Assembly: GCF_001005825.1 (NCBI RefSeq)
Contig: NZ_LBHV01000016.1
Location: forward strand, 1 to 64,000
From: Rhizobium sp. LC145
GTDB lineage: Bacteria; Pseudomonadota; Alphaproteobacteria; Rhizobiales; Rhizobiaceae
Length of the DNA stretch: 64,000 nt
Direction of reading: 5' to 3'
Shown: positions 17,576 through 26,079 of the stretch, piece after piece
Layout of the letters: each line of letters opens with the position of its first letter
Position numbering within the stretch: the stretch's first letter is position 1
The notes under the pieces: generated by a model
The model's input: the letters and a program-made list of their open reading frames with translations, nothing else
Databases searched by the model: none
What the model was told of the DNA's origin: nothing
Position numbers and translations under genes: made by a program

Positions 17576-19015
17576 GTGTCTGAGACCATTCAATTCCTGC
17601 CACCGCGTCAGGCGGTGCTGTCGCGCCGGACGGCGATCATTGCCGATCTCGCGGACCTTCTGCCGCCCGACTGTCTTGTGCATGAGCCGCGCGAGCTGGT
17701 GCCGTTCGAAACGGACGCCTTCGTTGCCTATCGCCGTGTGCCGCTCGCGGTCGTCCTCCCGCGCACGACGGCCGAGGTCGCGGCGGTGATGAAATATTGC
17801 CACCGCTATGGCGTTCCGGTGGTGCCGCGCGGAGCCGGCACCTCGCTTTCCGGCGGGGCGATCCCCCAGGAGGATGCAGTCGTGCTCGGCCTTTCCAAGA
17901 TGTCGCGCATCCTGGAAGTGGATTACGCCAACCGCACCGCCACGGTTCAGGCGGGCGTCACGAACCTGAGCATTTCCGAGACCGTCGGCGCAGACGGCTT
18001 CTTCTACGCACCCGATCCCAGCTCGCAGCTCGCCTGCACGATCGGCGGCAATATCGGTATGAATTCCGGGGGCGCGCACTGTCTGAAATACGGCGTCACC
18101 ACCAACAACCTGCTCGGCGTGAAGATGGTGCTGGTGGACGGCACCGTGATCGAGCTCGGCGGCAAGCATCTGGATGCGGCGGGCTACGACCTTCTCGGCC
18201 TCGTCTGCGGTTCGGAAGGCCAGCTCGGCATCGTGACGGAGGCGACCGTGCGGCTGATCGCGAAGCCCGAGGGCGCGCGTCCCGTTCTCTTCGGTTTCGA
18301 TACATCGGAAGAGGCTGGCTCCTGCGTGGCGGATGTCATCGGCTCCGGTATCATTCCGGTCGCCATCGAATTCATGGATAAGCCGGCGATCGAGATCTGC
18401 GAGGCTTTCGCCCATGCCGGCTATCCGCTTGATGTCGGTGCGCTTCTCATCGTCGAGGTCGAGGGTTCCGAGGCCGAGATGGACGCCATGCTGAAGGAGA
18501 TCGTCGAGATCGCCGGCCGCCATGGGGTAAAGACCGTGCGCGAAAGCCAGTCCGCCATGGAAGCGGCGCTGATCTGGAAGGGCCGCAAATCCGCTTTCGG
18601 CGCCACCGGCCGGATCGCCGATTACATCTGCATGGATGGCACGGTGCCGCTCGGCAAGCTTTCCTACGTGCTGAAGAAGACATCCGAGATTACCGACAGT
18701 TTCGGGCTGCGTGTCGCGAATGTCTTCCACGCCGGAGACGGAAACATGCACCCGTTGATCCTGTTCAATGCCAACGACCCGGAAGATGCGGCCAAGGCGG
18801 AAGCCGCCGGCAACGAGATATTGAAGCTCTGCGTCGATGCGGGCGGTTGCCTCACCGGCGAGCACGGCGTCGGCATCGAGAAGCGCGACCTGATGCGCCA
18901 CCAGTATTCGGAGGCGGACCTTGCTCAGCAGATGGCCGTGCGCGCCGCCTTCGATGAGGGCTGGATATTGAACCCCTCGAAGGTGTTCCCGCTGGAGGGA
19001 CGGCCCACCACATGA
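17576..19015 (+). CDS. glcD: Glycolate oxidase subunit GlcD (FAD-linked)
   Basis: GlcD is the FAD-bearing catalytic subunit of the membrane-associated glycolate (or D-lactate) oxidase that yields glyoxylate. The 479-residue protein has the FAD_binding_4 domain (PVVPRGAGTSLSGGAIP, GGNIGMNSGGAHCLKYG, LGLVCGSEGQLGIVTE) and the FAD-oxidase C domain ending GEHGVGIEKRDLM and LNPSKVFPL. GTG 17576 has AAGGAGG (17564-17570) at optimal spacing. It is the first gene of glcDEF, and the next gene overlaps it by four bases. Confidence 0.93.
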   Translation: MSETIQFLPPRQAVLSRRTAIIADLADLLPPDCLVHEPRELVPFETDAFVAYRRVPLAVVLPRTTAEVAAVMKYCHRYGVPVVPRGAGTSLSGGAIPQEDAVVLGLSKMSRILEVDYANRTATVQAGVTNLSISETVGADGFFYAPDPSSQLACTIGGNIGMNSGGAHCLKYGVTTNNLLGVKMVLVDGTVIELGGKHLDAAGYDLLGLVCGSEGQLGIVTEATVRLIAKPEGARPVLFGFDTSEEAGSCVADVIGSGIIPVAIEFMDKPAIEICEAFAHAGYPLDVGALLIVEVEGSEAEMDAMLKEIVEIAGRHGVKTVRESQSAMEAALIWKGRKSAFGATGRIADYICMDGTVPLGKLSYVLKKTSEITDSFGLRVANVFHAGDGNMHPLILFNANDPEDAAKAEAAGNEILKLCVDAGGCLTGEHGVGIEKRDLMRHQYSEADLAQQMAVRAAFDEGWILNPSKVFPLEGRPTT

Positions 19016-20217
19016 CGCTGATACCCACTTCCGAAGTCGATGCCGCCTATATCATTCGAACCGCCGCGAGCGGAGGCAAAAAGCTTGCGCCTTGCGGGGG
19101 CAGCACGCGCGCCGGCTTCGGCAACTCCACCGAACCGGCCGAGAAGATGAGTTCCCGGGGACTTTCCGGCATCGTCGATTATGAGCCGGCCGAAATGGTG
19201 ATGACCGTGAAGGCCGGTACGCCGCTCTTGGAAGTCGAAGCGGCGCTTGCCGCCAATCGGCAGATGATGTCCTTCGAGCCGATGGATCATCGCGGCATCA
19301 TGGGCACGACCGGCGAGCCAACGATCGGTGGTGTGTTTGCGGGCAATATCTCCGGGCCGCGCCGTTTCGTGGGCGGCGCCGCGCGCGACAGCCTGCTCGG
19401 CATTCGCTTCGTCAACGGCAAGGGCGAACTGATCCGCGCCGGGGGACGGGTGATGAAGAACGTCACCGGCCTCGACCTGGTGAAGCTGCTGGCGGGCTCG
19501 CATGGCACGCTCGGCTTTTTGACCGAGGTGACCTTCCGCGTTCTGCCCATGCCGCAGACCGTCGAGACGGTCGTGATCTCGGGCCTCGACGACGCGGAAG
19601 CGGCGCGTGCCATGGCAGCGGCGATGGCTCTGCCGGTCGAGGTATCCGGCGCGGCGCATCTGCCCGCGAGCGTCAAGGGTCGGTTTATCGGCGGCGGTCT
19701 GCCGGAAGGCGAGGCGACCGTGCTGCGGCTGGAAGGCCTTTCGGCCTCGGTGGCCGTGCGGGCGGATAAACTCGCCGATGCCATGGCAGCCTTCGGGCCG
19801 GTATCGAGAATCGCAATGGATGAGAGCCAGGCGCTCTGGCGGGAAATTCGCGATGTCCATCCCTATGCGGATGGCACGCGGAAACCGCTTTGGCGTGTCT
19901 CGGTCGCGCCGTCCGTCGGTCACCAGCTTGTCGCCGCGCTGCGGCTGGAGGCCGGCATCGACGCGTTTTACGATTGGCAGGGTGGCCTCGTCTGGATGCG
20001 CATGGAGGCTGATCCGGAAGCCGAACTGCTTCGCCGCTACATCAAGGCGCTGGGCGGCGGCCATGCCACGCTCATGCGCGCGCCCGATGCGGTGCAGGCC
20101 TCCACCCCGGCCTTCGAGCCGCAGCCGGATGCGGTGGCGCTGCTCTCAGTGCGCGTGAAACAGGCGCTTGATCCGGCAGGCATCTTCAGCCCCGGCAAGA
20201 TGGGAGGAAATTTCTGA
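19012..20217 (+). CDS. glcE: Glycolate oxidase subunit GlcE
   Basis: GlcE is the second FAD-domain subunit needed for glycolate oxidase activity. The 401-residue protein shows the FAD-binding core (KKLAPCGGSTRAGFGN, TIGGVFAGNISGPRRF, VMKNVTGLDLVKLLAGSHG, LGFLTEVTFRVLP) and ends with DPAGIFSPGKMGGNF, the family's terminal motif. It begins inside the glcD stop (ATGA at 19012) and its stop shares one base with the glcF start, so the three subunits are translationally coupled. Confidence 0.92.
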   Translation: MTLIPTSEVDAAYIIRTAASGGKKLAPCGGSTRAGFGNSTEPAEKMSSRGLSGIVDYEPAEMVMTVKAGTPLLEVEAALAANRQMMSFEPMDHRGIMGTTGEPTIGGVFAGNISGPRRFVGGAARDSLLGIRFVNGKGELIRAGGRVMKNVTGLDLVKLLAGSHGTLGFLTEVTFRVLPMPQTVETVVISGLDDAEAARAMAAAMALPVEVSGAAHLPASVKGRFIGGGLPEGEATVLRLEGLSASVAVRADKLADAMAAFGPVSRIAMDESQALWREIRDVHPYADGTRKPLWRVSVAPSVGHQLVAALRLEAGIDAFYDWQGGLVWMRMEADPEAELLRRYIKALGGGHATLMRAPDAVQASTPAFEPQPDAVALLSVRVKQALDPAGIFSPGKMGGNF

Positions 20218-21515
20218 TGCAGACCTCCTTCACCGCCGAACAGCTTCTCGATCCGCATGTGGCGGAATCCGAAAAGATCCTGCGCCGTTGCGTGCATTGC
20301 GGTTTCTGCACGGCGACCTGTCCCACCTATGTGACGCTCGGCAACGAACTCGATAGCCCGCGCGGGCGTATCTACCTCATCAAGGATATGCTGGAAAATG
20401 GCCGTCCTGCGGATGCCGAGGTGGTCACCCATATCGACCGCTGCCTCTCCTGCCTCGCCTGCACCACGACTTGCCCATCCGGCGTCGATTACATGCATCT
20501 GGTGGATCACGCACGGGTGCATATCGAAAAGACCTATCGCCGGCCCCTCGCGGACAGGTTGATCCGCAACCTGCTCGCGGCGGTTCTGCCCTATCCGGCG
20601 CGCTTCCGCGCGGCACTTGGCCTTGCGAAGCTCGGCCGTCCCTTCGCACCGCTTTTGAAACGGGTCCCGGCGCTGAAACCTCTCGGTGCGATGCTGGAGC
20701 TGGCTCCGAAATCCGCCGCGAAAGCTTCGGCAGGCCCGGCCACTCACCCGCCTCAGGCCGAAAGGCGGGGACGCGTGGCGATCCTGACCGGCTGTGCCCA
20801 GCCGGTTCTCGATCCGCGCATCAACGAAGCGACCATTCGCCTCCTCACCCGCCTCGGCATCGAGGTCGTGGCGCCATCGGGCGAGGGCTGCTGCGGAGCG
20901 CTGGTGCATCACATGGGTCGCGAGGAGCAGGCGCTCGATCACGCCCGCCACAATGTCGATGTCTGGCTCCGCGAGGTCGAAAGAGGCGGGCTCGATGCGA
21001 TCATCATCACCGCCTCCGGCTGTGGCACGACCATCAAGGATTACGGCCATATGCTGCGGCTCGATCCGGCCTATGCAGAAAAGGCGGCAAAGGTCTCGAC
21101 GCTCGCGAAGGACATCACCGAGTATCTTTCGACGCTCGACCTGCCGCGCCTCGAGCCGCAGGGTTTGACGGTCGCCTATCACTCGGCCTGTTCAATGCAG
21201 CACGGCCAGAAGATCACCATGCAGCCGAAGAACCTGTTGAAGGCGGCGGGCTTTGGTGTGCGCGATCCGGCGGAAGGCCATCTCTGCTGCGGCTCGGCCG
21301 GCACCTACAACATTCTTCAATCGGAGATTTCCGAGCAGTTGAAGGCCCGCAAGGTGAAGAACATCGAGGCGACGAAGGCGGATGTCATCGCCACCGGCAA
21401 TATCGGCTGTATCACGCAGATATCCACCGGAACAGCGATGCCGATCCTGCACACGGTGGAACTGCTCGATTGGGCCTATGGCGGGCCGAAGCCGGGGAAA
21501 TTGAAGGACAGGTAA
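20217..21515 (+). CDS. glcF: Glycolate oxidase iron-sulfur subunit GlcF
   Basis: GlcF passes electrons from the flavin subunits towards the respiratory chain. The 432-residue protein has two ferredoxin-like 4Fe-4S motifs, CVHCGFCTATCP (about residues 25-36) and CLSCLACTTTCP (about 77-88). Two CCG cysteine-rich domains follow: GEGCCGALVHHMG and a second with YHSACSMQHGQKI and GHLCCGSAGTYNI. The start uses TGATG, one base shared with the glcE stop. The operon ends at a palindromic repeat. No glcG or malate synthase gene is attached. Confidence 0.93.
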   Translation: MQTSFTAEQLLDPHVAESEKILRRCVHCGFCTATCPTYVTLGNELDSPRGRIYLIKDMLENGRPADAEVVTHIDRCLSCLACTTTCPSGVDYMHLVDHARVHIEKTYRRPLADRLIRNLLAAVLPYPARFRAALGLAKLGRPFAPLLKRVPALKPLGAMLELAPKSAAKASAGPATHPPQAERRGRVAILTGCAQPVLDPRINEATIRLLTRLGIEVVAPSGEGCCGALVHHMGREEQALDHARHNVDVWLREVERGGLDAIIITASGCGTTIKDYGHMLRLDPAYAEKAAKVSTLAKDITEYLSTLDLPRLEPQGLTVAYHSACSMQHGQKITMQPKNLLKAAGFGVRDPAEGHLCCGSAGTYNILQSEISEQLKARKVKNIEATKADVIATGNIGCITQISTGTAMPILHTVELLDWAYGGPKPGKLKDR

Positions 21516-21532
21516 GTGGCCTGCGACATCGG

Positions 21533-21627
21533 TGGTCGTCATGCTCGGGCTTGTCCCGAGCATCTGCCAAGGTCCAACTGGATCTTGAGGTGGTTAGATC
21601 CTCGGGACAAGCCCGAGGATGACGATT
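21533..21627. repeat. Rhizobial RIME-like intergenic palindromic repeat
   Basis: Two arms of about 33 nt (21537-21568 and 21592-21625) are inverted copies of each other with a few mismatches. Each contains the smaller palindrome TCGGGCTTGTCCCGA. The core gtcatcctcgggcttgtccc is typical of intergenic mosaic elements I know from rhizobia. It lies between the convergent glcF and L,D-transpeptidase genes and could also stop transcription from both sides. Confidence 0.75.
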
Positions 21628-21658
21628 GGAGAGGCAAGGCTTCCCCTGCTTACAACGA

Positions 21659-22345
21659 TCAGCCGCCGAAGATCGTTCGGAAGATATCGATGCCGCGGTC
21701 CTGGAAGGCCACGTCTCCGTGCTTGCTGCCGGGGCCGATAACGATGACCTTGGTGCCGACGGCCGCACGCGCATAGAGGTGCTCGACATCCTTGTTCATC
21801 ATCCGGATGCAGCCGGACGACAGATTGAGCCCGATGGTCCAGGGCTGGTTCGTGCCGTGGATGCGGAAGATCGTGTCCCGTCCGCCCTTGTAGAGATACA
21901 TGGCGCGGGCGCCGAGCGGATTGTCCGGTCCTCCCTTCTGCACGACAGGCAGCTTGATGCCGCGGCGGGCTTCACGGGCGCGCATCTCGGCGGGCGGCGT
22001 CCAGGACGGCCACTCGGCCTTGCGGCCGACCGACACCACGCCCGACCAGCCGAAGCCTTCACGGCCGACTCCGATGCCGTAGCGAGTCGCGCGGTTCCTG
22101 CCTTCCACGTAGTAGAGGAATTTGTTGTCGGTATCGACGATGATCGTGCCGGGAGCTTCGTTCGTCGAGAAGCGCACCATGCGCCGCTTGTATTTTTCCG
22201 GTACCTGCCGGTTGCGAACCTTGGGCGCGACGTCGCTTGCCGTCGTCTGCGGGCGTGCCGAAGCCGAGGTCTGCGCGAAAGCCTCGCCCGCGACCATGCC
22301 CATCATCATGCTGGCAATGGCCACCAGCGTTGTCCACCTTCTCAT
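21659..22345 (-). CDS. L,D-transpeptidase (YkuD domain), first of two
   Basis: L,D-transpeptidases make 3-3 cross-links in peptidoglycan or attach proteins to it in the periplasm. The 228-residue protein has a signal peptide (MRRWTTLVAIASMMMGM ending AFA) and a YkuD domain from about residue 65 (PGTIIVDTDNKFLYYVEG). The catalytic motif is HGTNQPWTIG...SSGCIRM with Cys179. ATG 22345 has GAGGGG upstream. An adjacent paralogue on the same strand starts 777 bases or so further up, with 195 bases between the two genes. Confidence 0.92.
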   Translation of the reverse strand: MRRWTTLVAIASMMMGMVAGEAFAQTSASARPQTTASDVAPKVRNRQVPEKYKRRMVRFSTNEAPGTIIVDTDNKFLYYVEGRNRATRYGIGVGREGFGWSGVVSVGRKAEWPSWTPPAEMRAREARRGIKLPVVQKGGPDNPLGARAMYLYKGGRDTIFRIHGTNQPWTIGLNLSSGCIRMMNKDVEHLYARAAVGTKVIVIGPGSKHGDVAFQDRGIDIFRTIFGG

Positions 22346-22452
22346 CCTTACCCCTCGTGCAAATAGATCCTAAGTCGGGGCAAGATGTCTCGTCTTAGGA
22401 TTTGGGGCAAGATGAGGCATGGCGAATATAGATGGGTAGCCTGTGTGAAACC

Positions 22453-22475
22453 GGCCGGATCGTGGCGATCCGGCC
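22453..22475 (-). terminator. Possible terminator of the second L,D-transpeptidase gene
   Basis: A perfect 10-bp stem GGCCGGATCG / CGATCCGGCC with a 3-nt loop lies downstream of the minus-strand gene at 22541. Only a short TTT follows on that strand, so termination may be weak. Confidence 0.45.
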
Positions 22476-22540
22476 ACATAAATGCATGTCGCGCACAAGT
22501 GTGCGGCGGTTTTGCCATGACGATATGCGGAAAAGAAAGC

Positions 22541-23317
22541 TCAGATTACTATCACTTTGGTGCCGAGCTTGACCCGTTCGTAGAGATCCACGACGTCCTC
22601 GTTGCGCATGCGGATGCAGCCGGAGGAAACCGCGCTGCCGATCGTCCAGGGCGCATTCGTGCCGTGGATGCGGTAGAGCGTGGAGCCGAGATACATGGCG
22701 CGCGAGCCGAGCGGGTTTTGAGGGCCGCCTTCCATGAAGGCCGGCAGGTAGTGGCCCTTGGCGGCTTCGCGGGCGATCATCTCCTTCGGCGGCGTCCAGG
22801 TCGGCCATTCCTTCTTGGCGGTGACCTTGTGGGTGCCGGCCCATTCGAAGCCCGGCTTGCCGACACCGACGCCGTAGCGCCGCGCCTTGCCATTGCCTGT
22901 TACCAGGTAGAGGAAGCGGTTGTTGGTGTCGATGACGATCGTGCCGGTCGGATGCTTGGTTTCATAGGCGACCACCTGCGGCAGGAATTGCGGCTCGACC
23001 TGGCTTTTGACGACCTTGTTCGGCCGGACCGCGACCTGCTGGGCACGCTTGCGAGGTTGCTGCCGGATGGCGTCGCGGCGGGTGATCTCACGCGTCGCAC
23101 GCTGCTGGTAGACACGCGGCTTGGCCGGGCGTTGAGCATAGCCGACCGGCCGCACTCTCGATCCCCCGAGCTGCATGACCCAGGGGGCGGTCAGATCGGG
23201 GCTCACGACCACCGGCGGGCGCTCCCGATAACGGTCGTTTGCCGAGGCGGTGTTGGAAAGGGCGGGGCTGAAAAGGGCCGTCGTGAGGCCAAGGACCATA
23301 AACAGGGTTTTCTTCAT
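22541..23317 (-). CDS. L,D-transpeptidase (YkuD domain), second of two
   Basis: A 258-residue paralogue of the neighbouring gene. The signal peptide is MKKTLFMVLGLTTALFSPALSNTASA. A basic Arg/Gln-rich linker (about 60-100, RAKQ/RQQPRKRAQQVAVR type) precedes the YkuD domain, which starts with GTIVIDTNNRFLYLVTG and holds HGTNAPWTIG...SSGCIRM with catalytic Cys234. The shared WPTWTPPKEMIAREA / WPSWTPPAEMRAREA blocks show that the pair arose by duplication. ATG 23317 follows a short leader; a 210-bp region separates it from the divergent tag gene. Confidence 0.92.
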   Translation of the reverse strand: MKKTLFMVLGLTTALFSPALSNTASANDRYRERPPVVVSPDLTAPWVMQLGGSRVRPVGYAQRPAKPRVYQQRATREITRRDAIRQQPRKRAQQVAVRPNKVVKSQVEPQFLPQVVAYETKHPTGTIVIDTNNRFLYLVTGNGKARRYGVGVGKPGFEWAGTHKVTAKKEWPTWTPPKEMIAREAAKGHYLPAFMEGGPQNPLGSRAMYLGSTLYRIHGTNAPWTIGSAVSSGCIRMRNEDVVDLYERVKLGTKVIVI

Positions 23318-23527
23318 CGGATCTACTCGCTACTCGACAACCGATACGGGGGCTGCGGGTTCACAGCATCTTTGCTGTTGAGAAACTGCCAAGAGAGTGG
23401 CGAGCGAATGGTAAACGGGTGGACGCCGCAGCTTGCTGCGCCCGATAAACCTTTTGGCAGGGTTACCGCCTGGTTTTGAAATATGGTTGACGGATGCTGA
23501 AACCCGTCAAAACGGGGTTTGAAACGA

Positions 23528-24151
23528 ATGGACGGCATTATCATTGGTGACGACGGCAAGCCGCGCTGCGCCTGGCACCAGGGGCTGGATGATTACCGCC
23601 GCTATCATGACGAGGAATGGGGCAGGCCCGTGACGGACGATTTCCGCCTGTTCGAGAAGATCTGCCTGGAAGGTTTCCAGTCTGGCCTTTCCTGGCTCAC
23701 CATCTTGCGCAAGCGGGAGAATTTCCGTGCCGCCTTCGCGAGGTTCGACTACGGGAAGGTCGCGCAATTCGGCGAGGAGGATATCGCCCGCTGCCTTGCT
23801 GATGCTGGCATCATCCGCCATCGCGGCAAGATCGTCTCGACCATCAACAATGCCCGTCGGGCGCTGGAACTGCGCGACGAATTCGGCTCGCTGGCGAAAT
23901 ACTTCTGGAGCTTCGAGCCGAAGGCCACCGAACGGCCGGAGGTGATGGACCTCGAAACGCTGCGCGCCAACCCGACCACGCCGGTCTCGGTAAAACTCTC
24001 GAAGGAGTTGAAGAAGCGAGGCTGGACCTTCGTCGGCCCGACCACTGTCTATGCCTTCATGCAGGCCATGGGTCTCGTCAACGACCACCTCGACGGCTGC
24101 TTCTGCCAGAAGGAAGTGGAGGCGCAGCGCCTCGCCTTCACGCGGCCCTGA
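23528..24151 (+). CDS. tag: DNA-3-methyladenine glycosylase I
   Basis: Tag removes 3-methyladenine from alkylated DNA as the first step of base excision repair. The 207-residue protein shows the zinc-site residues expected for the family: Cys in PRCAWHQG, His in YRRYHDEEWG, and His/Cys in VNDHLDGCFC. The base-binding helix EGFQSGLSWLTILRKRENFR is also present. ATG 23528 (MDGIII) is used; a TTG three codons upstream is unlikely. The ribosome site is weak. Its 3' end overlaps the convergent HAD gene by 14 bases. Confidence 0.95.
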   Translation: MDGIIIGDDGKPRCAWHQGLDDYRRYHDEEWGRPVTDDFRLFEKICLEGFQSGLSWLTILRKRENFRAAFARFDYGKVAQFGEEDIARCLADAGIIRHRGKIVSTINNARRALELRDEFGSLAKYFWSFEPKATERPEVMDLETLRANPTTPVSVKLSKELKKRGWTFVGPTTVYAFMQAMGLVNDHLDGCFCQKEVEAQRLAFTRP

Positions 24152-24842
24152 TCGTTTCGAGCACGGAACCCAACTGGCCGAGATGCTCGATCTGGCGGAA
24201 GCGCGGGGCATCGGTCGGCGGCTCCACATGCTCCACCACCCAGGTCAGCGCATGGGGGATGAAGACGCCATAGCTGCCGGCGGCGATTGCCGGCACAATA
24301 TCGGATTTCAGCGAATTCCCCACCATCATCGCCCGTTCCGGCCCGTCGGCGAGCTTTGAAAAAATCCGCCGATAGGTGGTGGCGTTCTTGTCGCTGACGA
24401 TCTCCACCGCATCGAAGAAATCCCCGAGCCCGGATTGGGCGAGCTTGCGCTCCTGGTCGAAGAGGTCGCCCTTGGTGATCAGCACCAGGAGGTATTCGCC
24501 GTTGAGCGCCTCAAGCGTTTCCTCCACATGAGGCAGCTTCTCCACCGGGTGTCGCAGCAGGTTTCGGCCGATCTCCAGAATTTCGGCGATCGTATCGGTG
24601 GAGACCTGGCCGCCGGTGATCTCGATCGCCGTCTCGATCATCGAAAGCGTGAAGCCTTTGATACCGAAGCCGTAATAGGCGAGATTGCGCTTCTCGGCTT
24701 CCAGCAGCCGCTCGGAAATATGCGCGCCCTCGGCGAATTCGCCGAGAAGGTCCACGAAAGACTGTTCCGTCAGGCGGTAATATTGCTCGTTCTGCCAGAG
24801 CGTATCGTCGGCATCGAAGCCGATCGCAGTAATCGGGCGCAT
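24138..24842 (-). CDS. HAD-superfamily hydrolase
   Basis: A 234-residue HAD phosphatase. Motif I is FDADDTLW, motif II is LVLITKGD, the Lys is in VSDKNATTY, and motif IV is MVGNSLKSDIVPAIAAG. A helical cap lies between motifs I and II (about residues 18-100), as in subfamily I. The substrate is not predictable; close rhizobial relatives are simply called HAD hydrolases. Its stop codon lies inside the convergent tag gene, and it stands downstream of the DUF305 terminator on the same strand. Confidence 0.85.
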   Translation of the reverse strand: MRPITAIGFDADDTLWQNEQYYRLTEQSFVDLLGEFAEGAHISERLLEAEKRNLAYYGFGIKGFTLSMIETAIEITGGQVSTDTIAEILEIGRNLLRHPVEKLPHVEETLEALNGEYLLVLITKGDLFDQERKLAQSGLGDFFDAVEIVSDKNATTYRRIFSKLADGPERAMMVGNSLKSDIVPAIAAGSYGVFIPHALTWVVEHVEPPTDAPRFRQIEHLGQLGSVLETIRAA

Positions 24843-24876
24843 GGATCACTTCGCCTCCAGACCGTTGATATGGAGG

Positions 24877-24917
24877 ATAAAAAGGTGCCGGGCAAGAAGC
24901 CAGCCCTGCCCGGCACC
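24877..24917 (-). terminator. Rho-independent terminator of the DUF305 gene
   Basis: Eleven-base-pair stem GGTGCCGGGCA / TGCCCGGCACC (24884-24894 with 24907-24917); on the minus strand it is followed by TTTTTAT. Confidence 0.85.
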
Positions 24918-24923
24918 AACTTG

Positions 24924-25304
24924 TTATTGCCCGCGTGCCTTCAGCCAGGCCTCCATTTCGGCGATTTCAGCCGTCTGCGCCTTGATCACCTCTTCGGCGA
25001 GCTTGCGCAGTTCGGGGTCCTTGCCGTGTTCGAGCTCGACCTTGGCCATGTCGATCGCGCCCTGATGGTGCGGGATCATGCTGCGGACGAAATCGACATC
25101 GGCATCGCCGGAATATTCGATCGTCATATCCTTGTGCATCTTGTCGTTGGCTTGCGTGAAGCCCTTGGTGGAAGGGCTGGCTTCCGCCGTCGTGGCGGAA
25201 TGGTCGTGTCCCTTCGTTTCCTGTGCCGCCAGAGGACTGACGACCAGAGGGCCGGCGAGCAGAATGGCCAGAGTTGCAGTCGCAATAATGGTCTTCGAAG
25301 ACAT
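24924..25304 (-). CDS. Exported DUF305 protein, possibly metal related
   Basis: A 126-residue protein with a signal peptide (MSSKTIIATATLAILLAG ending PLAAQ) and a His/Met-containing DUF305 domain: NDKMHKDMTIEYSGDADVDF, SMIPHHQGAIDMAK and AEIAEMEAWL. DUF305 proteins are ferritin-like four-helix proteins; CopM-type members bind copper in the periplasm, and the HHQGAIDMA motif supplies likely ligands. The upstream gene (55 bases away, same strand) encodes a small His/Cys-rich exported protein, which supports a shared metal role. Terminator downstream. Confidence 0.8.
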   Translation of the reverse strand: MSSKTIIATATLAILLAGPLVVSPLAAQETKGHDHSATTAEASPSTKGFTQANDKMHKDMTIEYSGDADVDFVRSMIPHHQGAIDMAKVELEHGKDPELRKLAEEVIKAQTAEIAEMEAWLKARGQ

Positions 25305-25359
25305 GGTTTTTCCTTATCCTGTGTCAGATCTGTTGAACTGTGGTGAGAAAACAGTCTCG

Positions 25360-25734
25360 TCAGGATCGGGGAGGCGGGTCGATCGGCGCCGCCTCGGCGG
25401 AGATCAATGCCCGGACCAGGTCAGGCGCCGGATAGGAAAAAGTAAAATGTTTGCCGCCGGCCTGCAGCGGCTCCGGCAGGAGCGTCACACAGGCCGCACA
25501 GAACGGCATGACGCAGTTCTTGGCGCCGTGCGGGCAGGGTTTTTGGCTGTTTTTGTGATGTTCGGCCACATCGGCTTTCGCTTTGACCACATGGTCGCCA
25601 TGGCCCGAATGCTGCTGCGCGGAGGCTGCGGCGTGGTCGAGCGCCGTTACCGCCAATGGCTGGGCAGCCATGGCCGGCATGGCGCCGTAGAAAAGCCAGG
25701 CAAGAAACATCAGCAATGGTGCAAGGCGCGACAT
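25360..25734 (-). CDS. Small exported His/Cys-rich protein, DUF2946-like architecture
   Basis: A 124-residue product with an N-terminal signal (MSRLAPLLMFLAWLFYG ending AMA). Next comes a His-rich segment (HSGHGDHVVKAK, AEHHKNSQ), then the Cys cluster CPHGAKNCVMPFCAAC, and a short tail ending in PPPRS. The order signal peptide, His segment, Cys pair, PPR-like end resembles small DUF2946/CopL-type proteins of copper-responsive operons; I judge this from architecture only. It precedes the DUF305 gene by 55 bases on the same strand, probably one transcript. GTG 25752 is an alternative start. Confidence 0.55.
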   Translation of the reverse strand: MSRLAPLLMFLAWLFYGAMPAMAAQPLAVTALDHAAASAQQHSGHGDHVVKAKADVAEHHKNSQKPCPHGAKNCVMPFCAACVTLLPEPLQAGGKHFTFSYPAPDLVRALISAEAAPIDPPPRS

Positions 25735-25810
25735 GCGCAGGAATTTAGTCACTCGGGAACAGAAAGCAAAGGGAAGATCGGCGGAATGCCGAAGACGTGA
25801 CACCCATGGC

Positions 25811-26079
25811 TCAGCGGTAGATTTCCCGCCGATGGCCGATCTCGATGACGAGCACTACAAGGCGGTGATCCTGGATATCGCAGATGATGCGGTAATCGCC
25901 GACGCGATAGCGCCAATATTCCCCGAACTCGGAGCCTTTCAGCGGCTGTCCGATCTGTCTGGGATCAGGAAGAGAAGCTATTCTCTGTTCCAGGAAGTCC
26001 CGGATGCGCTTTCGCGTTCCGGGATCGATTTCTTGGCTAATTTTTGAGCTGCCTGGTCATACTCAATCGTCCAGGCCAC
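25811..26079 (-). pseudogene. RelE-type toxin gene broken by a one-base frameshift
   Basis: Reading minus from GTG 26079 (GGAGGA at 26088-26093 is its ribosome site) gives VAWTIEYDQAAQKLAKK, then the frame fails at the AAGAAATCGAT run near 26030. The remainder, in another frame, reads IDPGTRKRIRDFLEQ, GQPLKGSEFGEYWRYRVGDY, RIICDIQDHRLVVLVIEIGH and RREIYR, then TGA at 25811-25813: a complete RelE/StbE C-terminus. Start to stop is 269 bases, one short of a whole number of codons. The start overlaps the intact antitoxin gene by 17 bases. As sequenced, it yields only about 33 residues. A sequencing error in the A run is the alternative. Confidence 0.8.

Noticed and set aside
21533..21627. A CRISPR-like or IS-end interpretation of the inverted repeat
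   Set aside because: There are only two inverted arms, with no regularly spaced direct repeats and no transposase. The sequence matches the style of rhizobial intergenic elements.
25733..26047. A 104-codon plus-strand frame over the toxin remnant
   Set aside because: The minus strand carries a clear RelE sequence with a ribosome site, and the plus-strand product shows no family features.
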